Of a stretch of DNA of 27,889 bases, positions 20,298 to 27,889 are shown in pieces (within the stretch, counting starts at the first letter, position 1; each line of letters begins with the position of its first letter). Below the pieces are notes generated by a model. That model made no database searches, had not been told where the DNA came from, and saw only the letters and a list, made by a program, of their open reading frames with translations. Made by a program: the position numbers and the translations under genes. The stretch is from Pelargonium nanum (Eukaryota; Streptophyta; Magnoliopsida; Geraniales; Geraniaceae): assembly GCA_036897485.1 (NCBI GenBank), contig JAYMTF010000955.1, positions 1 through 27,889 of the forward strand, given 5' to 3'.

Positions 20298-22725
20298 ATG
20301 GCGAGAAGGCAAGCAGGCTCGGTACGGCGCTTTGTGGACAGTGGAAGTTTTCCTTTTGCAAAAGCCTTACATTCAAAATCACAATCTTCTCCTTTATTAT
20401 CTGTTGGCCTCATCGTCCTGGTACTTTCCATTTCTACCTACCGTTTCTCTATCTTTGCATCTTGTTTTCTGTTATTTACTTGGAAAAAGTGATTTTTTTT
20501 CTAGCATTTCCTACCCTATTATTTGCATTCCAAGCTAATAAGTTAGTCAAGTTATTGCCTGTTAGCAGATCACATTTTAACTCATCTTTACTTTTTCGAA
20601 ACTCCCAGGGAGGAATCCTTCTTATCTGCTATGCTTATGGTGGCTCAGGTCTGTATGCTTTTCTAATGAGTTTTGAACATCACATAAAGTTACCTTTGGT
20701 CATTCAGTTCTATATGTTAGCTGCTAGAATCGCTACTTGTCTTTGTGAAATTTTTTTTTTTTGTTTAACACTTGAAACTGTTGTAGTCTGATGCATTGAT
20801 CAATCTGTTATAATGCAGGTTTATTTGGGGGTAGCAAAGCAACAGTAAGTAAGATTCAAGGTATATATGATCTACTCCATGTTTCAAATGTTATTCATAT
20901 CTAAAGATTTTTTTTCTTGTTGAAGTAACTGTATAAGGTTGTGATGGCTTCCTATATATAAGTTGAGAAAATAATTTCCTTTGCATAATGGCGATTCAGG
21001 AATGTATCTATATATTAAACTCAAGAAATTTTGACAAGGTTTAGTAAAATTGTCTAGAGTAACTTGTGTAATGTGTCAAAAAGAAAACGAAGCAAAGACA
21101 AGTAGAGAGAGCATAGGTAATTATATCTCTTAGCTCTAGCATCAAAATCTCTCCTTGCTTCTACTCAATGTCTTCTAGAGACTGGGTACATAAATCCATA
21201 ATATGCCATATTTTATTATTCTATCTATTTAACTCCCGAAGCTTCACATATGAATGTATCCTGTACTAAGTAAAGTAGATACTTAAGGCGCAAATCACTG
21301 GGTTCTAATGCATTTGAGATCTATTGCAGACTTGCAGTTAGATCAATTTTATGTTTTAGGAGTGGCTATGAATGAAACACTATTTGGTGTTATCGATTAC
21401 AAAAATAGCACTATGCTGACCACACATGGACCAAATGTGCTTAGTGAATGGAATATCGCACTTTGGGGTCACATGCATCAAGCGTGCTTCTTAAGTCTAG
21501 TCGCTCTTCAATCTACCATGTTATTCTTCTTTTGGCTTGGACCCTCCCTTGGGCTTAATGACCAACCATACTTTGTCCATTTCCTTTTGTAGGCGACTTC
21601 TCATGCACATCAGAAGTTCAAAGAGCAATACCTGTTTTGAAGAAAGCATATGGTGACAGTATGCGCAAAGTATTGCATATCGGCCCCGACTCTTGTTCAT
21701 TGGTCTCCCAATTGTTGAAGGAAGAGGAAACTGAAGCATGGGGTGTGGAACCGTATGATATGGAGGAAACTGATGGGAACTGTAAAAACCTTGTTCACAA
21801 AGGCATTGTACGAGTTGCTGATATTAAGTTTCCTCTGCCATATAGAGCAAAGTCGTTTTCTCTTGTTATTGTCTCGGATGCTTTGGATTACCTATCTCCC
21901 AAGTACCTGAACAAGACTCTTCCTGAATTGGCTAGGCTAGGCGATGGCCTTGTTATTTTTGCCGGTAATTCCCTTCAAATTCATATTGGCTTTGATCTCT
22001 TATTATAAATGCTAAGAAATTTCACAATTCTCTTGCCCTGTATAGTCAAGACTCCAGATTGATTAGCAAGAGCCATAACATTGGGTTTTAGCTGAAAATA
22101 CTACTTGATGTTACTTGAATTTTAACCGCTTTCCATTTCAATTATCAGGCTATCCCGGTCAACAGAGAGCTAAGGTTGCTGAGTTATCAAAATTCGGACG
22201 ACCGGTAAGTAGCTATGTACTGAAGTCATATGCAATTTAGTAATGCTGGATTATAGCGTCTCTTTAATATCATCTCTTCATATATTTTATTTTGGGTTCA
22301 ATTCAAAATTTTGGACAGTGAATGGGTAAAATTTGAGGTTTGCGGCACTAATGATGAAATCAGGTAGTTGAGATATCATTGGGCTGGGCCAAAAGACACA
22401 TGTGTTTTTATCGGGTAGCTTTTAAGTTCTAACGTGTCTCGTCACTTAGTGGAAAGAGAAAGGGCCGATAAAAAGTAATGATGTGTCTCTTGTTTTCGGG
22501 AATTGAGTACTGCATTACGTACCCTTTCTCTATTCTTCTCAGCTTATAATGACAAATGCTTTATTTGTGAAGGCCAAAATGCGGAGCTCATCTTGGTGGG
22601 TACGCTATTTCGTTCAAAACAGTTTAGAAGAAAACGAAGCTGCGATTAAGAAGTTCGAGCAGGCTGCACAAAAGATCTCATACAAACCGAGCTGCCAAGT
22701 TTTCCACCTAAACTCGTACCACTGA
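20298..22725 (+). CDS. CGR3: Golgi pectin methyltransferase, CGR2/CGR3 type
   Basis: Six coding exons (20298-20420, 20609-20648, 20819-20860, 21593-21964, 22149-22204, 22573-22725) give 261 residues, matching Arabidopsis CGR2/CGR3 in length. It starts with MARRQAGSVRR..GSFPFAKALHSKS, a short basic cytosolic tail, then one membrane anchor (about 33-51), the type II layout of Golgi enzymes. The lumenal part has FSCTSEVQRAIP, the Rossmann-like strand RKVLHIGPDSCSLVSQLL, EETEAWGVEPYD, RVADIKFPLPYR, SLVIVSDALDYLSPKYLNKT and the C-terminal KFGRPAKMRSSSWWVRYF and YKPSCQVFHL. The family methylates homogalacturonan in the Golgi with S-adenosylmethionine, affecting wall stiffness and growth. Compared with my memory of Arabidopsis, the ARLGDGLVIFAG turn is about one residue shorter. 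CGR2 and CGR3 cannot be told apart here; the symbol marks the pair. Confidence 0.93.
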
Positions 22726-24310
22726 TACCCAAATATTCATACCCTAAATTATTTCAGAGTTACACGCAAATGCGACTCATCCCTTAAGAAGAGAGAAAGA
22801 AGAAGAATCAGTTCACTTCTCATATGAAGAAATTTCATTCTTGCCGGGTATAATTCATTCCGGCGAAACAGATTTTATGTCCTAATTAACATTATAGTAT
22901 ATCAGTTATTTATCAGTTTCATTTTATGGATGATTCAGTGTTTCATGCTGTGTTTCAATATTTTTGCTAAATGTAGCAACTCTTTCTGTCATATATATAA
23001 AACTTGGAATGAACCTTTGAAACTTGCTAACACAATGGCGAGGTGTGAAACTCGGGTGGATACGTAGAAGATACGAGTCTTCTTAAGCAGTTTAGCTCGT
23101 GGCAACAGACAAATCTCTACGCAACCTGTTTGTGAAATATAGGAAAGATAAAAATAAAAAATTATATTGATTATAACCATCTTACAAGGATCTATGATTA
23201 GCTTTTTTATCAAATTTTTTTCTTATTGGAATATTTACATATATAATATATAACACATGCAAATCTGAGGTATTGTTCTCGTAACTTGGGTGATGACCAA
23301 TTCACCATCCTATCTGTAGTAAAACCGGCCTCTCATATGTATTTTTGTTAAGCTTAAACTATAATTTCACAATTTGAGTGTGATTTTCACAATCCAAACC
23401 CGACCCGTGAAGAGGGTCATATTCTCAATTTTTAGAATAAAATATGCTAAAATTAGTGCTAATTTTCCCGACTGAATCTAATTTTGTGACTGTAATTTTT
23501 CTAAAAATATGGGTAAGATTTGTAAAGTTTGTATGCACAACTGAACTAAAGTACTAAACCAACCTGATTTTCCTTTAAAAAAAAAAAAAAAACAAAAACT
23601 GATCCACTCTTTCATTACTTATGGGCCTTTACTTATGCAGATCCAAAATGAAATTTCTATTGATTGGCCCATAATAGTAGGCCACCTGATATCCTTCAAG
23701 CCCAAGGTTCCCAAATGGGCCTTCTTTGATCACCTCCTCTCCCTATAATGGACTAATTTTAATTAGCATTTTACTTGAGACCCGGATAATTGAGGAACTA
23801 GCAGCTAGTGAGTTTTCAGCTCGGGCTTAATCACAGTTAAAATTTCTCACTTCCCATTCTTTTTTATGGTATGAAATAACTCTTATTCGAGATTTAGTAG
23901 CAGATAAGGCTGCTCGACCCTCATCTGTTCCGATTTTACGATATGAAACTATATATCCCCTCGTCCCACTCTATATATGTACTAGGTTAGTGAGAATTAA
24001 ACACGAAAGCTCTCTAAAAAAAATTAAACTCAACGTGCGCCTCCAACTAAGCGACTACCCTTGAATAACAAGAGTTTCTTTCATTTAAAAAAATCAACTT
24101 AAATAAAAAGTCTCAAGACTTACCAATCAAATACATCTAAAAGTCATTGTCACTACGCAAACCTAAATTTCAAATGAAATCAACAATGCAATGTCAAATA
24201 TCTCAAATGTCTCAATCACAGCATGAATTAAGAAACTAGTACTGTTCAGATCGTTCCGCAGCCTTCTAGGCGATGTGTTGATCCTCCGGCGGGTCACAAT
24301 CAAGCTCCAT
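22726..24310. other. CGR 3' flank and AT-rich intergenic DNA
   Basis: The first 250-300 bp probably contain the CGR 3' UTR. A pure A run of about 17 bases lies around 23577-23593. TGGGCC-type elements cluster between about 23620 and 23725 (atgggcc, ttggccca, atgggcc), but no gene follows within reach. A minus-strand frame of 14 codons at 24266-24310 is open but too short to call. Confidence 0.55.
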
Positions 24311-24311
24311 T

Positions 24312-24335
24312 GAAGAAGAAGAAGAAGAAGAAGAA
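24312..24335. repeat. (GAA)8 microsatellite
   Basis: Eight perfect GAA units. Just beyond it, CTACAATA (24344-24351) and TATTGTAG (24374-24381) form 8-bp inverted arms around a 22-nt loop. No coding context is seen. Confidence 0.9.
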
Positions 24336-24381
24336 ACTGGAACCTACAATAATGCCATATTGTGGACCTGAAATATTGTAG

Positions 24382-26360
24382 ACCTAGCTAGCCCCATTGA
24401 TGGATCAACAATGGCTCAAATAATTTGGAGCCTACTCTCAAAATTGTATAGCTATAGAGACCCATTGATTTGAGTGAGGTACATACACTTCCATGCTTGA
24501 ATGTTTACTTTGATGACCCACTTGCATTTACGTAGGACAAACTTTCTGTGTTGTAATGAAAGAAACATGCATGCTGTGATTTGGACTTGCTGGCTCCCAA
24601 CAATATGGGTCCTATAATTATTACTTGTGTGCTTGGATTTGACATAGATAAGGTTTTCTTTCACTTATGCAATGTTGGTAAATCTAAAATTTAAGAATAA
24701 ATCAATTACTAAGTAAAAATCAATATGCATGGTTTTGACTATTGAGTTTCGAGTCTTTGATTTGTTAGCAAATATTCTCACATATATTGTGTTTGATAAG
24801 ATCTTGAATATTAAATAAGTATCGAGGTTGAGAATACCATATAAAAATAGCATGAAATTAAGTCATTGGTGTGTAGAAGATATCATCCCTGTAATATCAT
24901 TCTAGATAGAACTTGAATTTTCTCTAGACAATGTCATGTATTGGTTAGGGTTGTTTTTGTATCACATCAACTAGGTCATGAGAGCTCTTATTATTGTGGG
25001 GCCTAGGTCATTGCTATTAACTCAACATTGCCTATGGAAAATTATTACATGGTGGAATTCGAAAAAGCATTTTAGAACCTGTAATTTTAAAGGCACAAGT
25101 AAAAGAAATAAGTTAAAAACTCACATATACTTCTAATATATTTTTTAGTTGGGTAAATACTTGTGAAACAAATAATCTGTGATCCGACATCATTTATGTG
25201 TGTTTGAATACGACGTATTTATAATCGTACTGTGTGTATAACTTGTAAAACATGCACGACTCAATAACACGATTAATATTATATATTAAATTAATTATCG
25301 CATTGGTTAATCACTTGTTAATCTCTTCTCTGCCTCTTCTATCTAATTTGCTTTTATATACGATCATCTCCTCTTTTTCACCCACAGGCTTATGTTTATC
25401 ATCCAAACCTAGTCCACGTAAGGTAAGAGAATGACAATAGAGAATAAGAGCGTCATCAATTGCAACTCACTTTATTCTTCGTTTCACTAAAGCCAACATG
25501 ATCACTACACACCAACGCGATTATTAAACATGTCTTGTTAGTGTATGATCTTTAAACACGACTATTTATCTTTCATGTTTGACCTCTGACATGACATTAA
25601 ATCATCTCTACAACGTTACTCGTTTTGGAGATTACTTTTTTCACTCGAAGTCTCAAAAGCAAAGTTGAATATCAATTACTTTCATGATCAACCAATCCCA
25701 TAATTTAACATCAAAGTCTTTGTCATATATTATTTCCAAGTTTATGTTTTGACTATTACTCATGAGTCTTGAATCTTGATCCATATTACAACATAAACCT
25801 ACTTTCATATATGAATTGGTCAACCAAAAACAGCCCACAGAAAAGCCAGAATCAACCTTACCACCTTTTCTCCTCCCATGCATGATGCAACTACACTATA
25901 TATATACGCATGCAAAGCTTTGACCAAACTCCCAAACAATACATTTCTGAGTACTTTCTCATTTTCGAACCCTAGCCAGCAAATTTCTATTCAAAACAAA
26001 GACTGTGCAGTGATCTTATTCAAAACCCATTAATGGCCTTAACTACAAGAAGCTACCCATTTGACCAAAACACCAAAACATGCAGTTAACTGGGTTTCAA
26101 CTCTTCGTCCGTTGACTTCACAATAACTCATCATCAAAACTCTGCACAGAATTGTTTAAGTCAACCAATTAATCTAGGGTTTGTTGTGTATACTCTTTAT
26201 AGTCACTCTCTACCATAATGTCTTCGAGCTCCTGTAACTTTCATTGACTTTTAACCAGACAGATAGCTAGATAGATAAATATTGAAAACAATATACGACA
26301 ATCTAGAGATAAATATATAGATGGATATTAGAGAAATGAAGATACTAAATGCATGTAGTT
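24382..26360. other. Intergenic DNA without a supported gene
   Basis: AT-rich, with no domain-bearing frame. A TATA-like run (ctatatatata, about 25897-25907) sits just upstream of the W-box cluster listed separately, and a CGAACCCTAGCC stretch follows at about 25966. These could mark an unannotated non-coding transcript or the upstream region of a gene beyond the window, but nothing confirms either. Confidence 0.5.
25920..26249. promoter_or_regulatory. Cluster of W-box cores (TTGAC[C/T])
   Basis: TTGACC occurs at 25920-25925 and 26061-26066. TTGACT occurs at 26112-26117, 26244-26249 and, on the minus strand, 26159-26164. That is five WRKY-type cores in 330 bp of otherwise geneless DNA. A 5-base core is common by chance in AT-rich DNA, so this is only suggestive. 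Confidence 0.35.
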
Positions 26361-26368
26361 GCATGAAG

Positions 26369-26556
26369 GAGTTGAGGGAGTGAGAGAGGGACCTACAATA
26401 TTGAAGAAAGGGGAGCAAAAGGTCCAATAGGTTGTCTCCTAGGAAGATTGTGAAGAATGGACTAACGTGAGCTTCACGTTATGTGTCACCATGGATGGAC
26501 TAGCTAGCTCTCTCTCTCATGGTCCCCTCTCTAAATTCTCAATCCCTCTTCAACTC
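26369..26556. repeat. Imperfect inverted repeat with purine/pyrimidine arms
   Basis: The left arm 26369-26393 (GAGTTGAGGGAG..AGAGGGACC) pairs imperfectly with the right arm 26521-26556 (GGTCCCCTCTCT..CCCTCTTCAACTC). The matching blocks are GAGTTGA, TGAG and AGAGGGACC, with gaps. The loop is about 127 nt and holds a second short inverted repeat, TAACGTGA (26463-26470) and TCACGTTA (26474-26481). It does not match any microRNA that I recognise. Confidence 0.5.
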
Positions 26557-26814
26557 TATTGAGCATGGTGGGGGCATTTAAACGAGGGTTTCACATGCCC
26601 TAATAACCCTATTCTACTACAAACCACATGGCTCTTTCAATTATTATTCAATCTTCTCAAATAACGTTCAACTTGCAAGGATCAGTGTACGTACTCGAAG
26701 CAGTGTACTGATAATCGATATCAAACTATATTATATGATGTTCATTTGACTGAATAAACGACTGAACTGATGTTTGGTGACTCAAAAGGTCATAAAGTAA
26801 ATAAAAGATCGATT
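26557..26814. repeat. Tandem duplication, copy A
   Basis: This segment runs from ATTGAG..CATGGTG through AATAAAAGATCG and is repeated directly downstream at a basic offset of about 258 bp. The best-preserved block covers GGGGCATTT..GGGTTTCACATGCC and ACAAACCACATGGCTCTTTC with AATTATTATTCAATC. It is non-coding, and copy A lacks the insertion seen in copy B. Confidence 0.8.
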
Positions 26815-27190
26815 GAGCTAGCATGGTGGGTGGGGGCATTTGAACTAGGGTTTCACATGCCTTAATAACCCAATTCTACTACAAACCACATGGCTCTTTC
26901 AATTATTATTCAATCTCCTCGTATACCGACCAACTTACAAAAGATCGGTATACTTGAAGGCTGAAGCAACATATTGATTATCGTTAACAAACTATATTGT
27001 ATGTTATTCACTCGACTAAACAAACGATTGCAAGGTTGAAGTCAGGATTTCAAGAGATGAAAAATATTATATGTCGTTTTAAGCGGTGGCGGAGCAATTG
27101 TTTACCACAACTACATCCAGCTCCTCCATTGAACGACTGAACTGACTTTTGATGCCTCAAGCGGGTAGCTAAAAAGTAAATAAAAGATCG
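26815..27190. repeat. Tandem duplication, copy B
   Basis: This is the second copy of the 26557-26814 unit, ending at the same AAGTAAATAAAAGATCG boundary. It is longer because of an insertion of about 109 bp in its last third and small indels near its start (GTGGGTGGGGGC in place of GTGGGGGC). Scattered substitutions show that the duplication is not very recent. Confidence 0.8.
27028..27131. mobile_element. Small insertion (about 104 bp) with 5-bp flanking duplication inside copy B
   Basis: Relative to copy A, copy B has 104 extra bases here. They are bounded by AACGA at 27023-27027 and again at 27132-27136, while copy A has a single AACGA (26757-26761). A short direct repeat that appears only in the filled site suggests transposition. 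The ends (TTGCAAGG and CTCCATTG) are not clear inverted repeats, so the class is unknown. Confidence 0.5.
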
Positions 27191-27889
27191 TCGTCTGGTG
27201 CAATGCTTGTGCAATTCATATGAAGTCAAAAAGGAAGGGAGTGATGAAAAGTTCCAAAAAATTTCCTCTAAAGCTTTTGAAACCGAAAGAATGAAGAAAA
27301 AACAAGGCAAAACCAGGTGGGGGAGGTGCATGTTGCCCTTGTCTAAGGGAACCAATAATCTGATGTCCCGGAAAGCAGAAAGTGCTGCCTATTTTTCATA
27401 TTCTACAGCTACAATGGTTTTGAAATTTTGTTAACTATGGCACAAGGGTTTGTGATTTTTGTACAAGATTTGCTTATTGTGAATATGGCTAATGGCCCCA
27501 TTTGCAGTTTCATATCATGGCTTTGGTTGTATTGTATTTGTACCCAAGTAGAGAGCCAATTGGTCATAATTTTATTGCATAGATTACAAGAGACTAGCCC
27601 ATATGAGAGACCCCATTTGGTGTATGGTGAGGAACAAAAACAAGGACCCATTAATTACATTTTAATCATTTGCTTAGGAGATATGGTGGAGTCCACTATA
27701 ATTGATTTCAAGGTATTTAAAATAAGATAATGACTAAAAAACTATATATAATTTCATTGAAAATTGTTTTAGTTTTGATTTCGAATAATGTATATTGAAC
27801 TTGGAAGAGAATTTGTTTTTTAATATTATTTCATATAGTATATGACATCAGAAAAAAATCAAGATTCGAAATAATATATATATATATAT
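27191..27889. other. Intergenic DNA running into an (AT)n tract
   Basis: No gene is supported here. Frames of about 80-100 codons on both strands (27198-27434, 27428-27730, 27409-27651) overlap one another and show no domain. The window ends in an AT microsatellite (27874-27889) that continues past the edge. Confidence 0.55.

Noticed and set aside
21308..21592. 94-codon frame in CGR intron 3
   Set aside because: It ends at the intron acceptor, and the protein is continuous from KIQG to DFSCTSE without it.
24266..24310. 14-residue minus-strand peptide frame beside the (GAA)8 run
   Set aside because: Too short, and I can link it to no known signalling peptide family.
27198..27730. Overlapping frames on both strands near the right edge
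   Set aside because: Each is below about 100 codons, lacks motifs, and conflicts with the others.
1..27889. tRNA, rRNA, CRISPR array or known conserved plant microRNA
   Set aside because: I scanned for tRNA B-box-like GGTTCGA motifs and from memory for common miRNA families (156, 159, 160, 164-172, 319, 390, 396, 399 and others) and saw none. A proper search could still find divergent ones.

Overview
The window is nuclear DNA of a flowering plant. The evidence is AT-rich intergenic DNA, many short GT-AG introns with U-rich flanks, plant-type gene families, and a decayed plant LINE RNase H tail. It fits a rosid eudicot, possibly Rosaceae, but that assignment is a guess. I rebuilt the gene models by hand from reading frame, splice sites and family resemblance. 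All five stay in frame from start to stop.

Layout. (1) 1-280: 3' end of a degenerate LINE, with RNase H tail, stop and A-tract. (2) 281-2640: AT-rich intergenic DNA. (3) 2648-7360, + strand: a 15-exon DEAD-box RNA helicase of the RH16/DDX56/Dbp9 type. It is preceded by four TGGGCC-type elements and a telo box, the promoter grammar of plant ribosome-biogenesis genes. (4) 7361-12087, + strand: an intergenic stretch with four CACGTG G-boxes, then an 8-exon squalene epoxidase (sterol/triterpene pathway). (5) 12834-14004, + strand: a two-exon, two-RRM RNA-binding protein like Arabidopsis RBP1. (6) 14298-16406, - strand: a 10-exon DUF21/CNNM plus CBS membrane protein (probable Mg2+ transporter family), tail-to-tail with the RRM gene. 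(7) 16407-18640: a divergent intergenic region. (8) 18640-22725, + strand: a CGR2/CGR3-type Golgi pectin methyltransferase with a 1.47-kb leader intron. That intron is built from about four degenerate repeats, each carrying a TTNGATYTG motif. (9) 22726-27889: about 5 kb with no gene I can support. It holds a (GAA)8 run, a cluster of W-box cores, an imperfect inverted repeat, and a tandem duplication whose second copy carries a roughly 104-bp insertion flanked by a 5-bp direct repeat.

The genes do not form a functional cluster; they are ordinary housekeeping-type plant genes. The squalene epoxidase-RBP1 adjacency recalls Arabidopsis chromosome 1 (SQE1/XF1 near RBP1) and may be conserved synteny. 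I found no convincing undescribed system. The most interesting signals are in gene architecture: the repeat-built leader intron, a GC-AG intron in the helicase, competing acceptors in squalene epoxidase, an NAGNAG acceptor in the CNNM gene, and the nested intergenic duplication.
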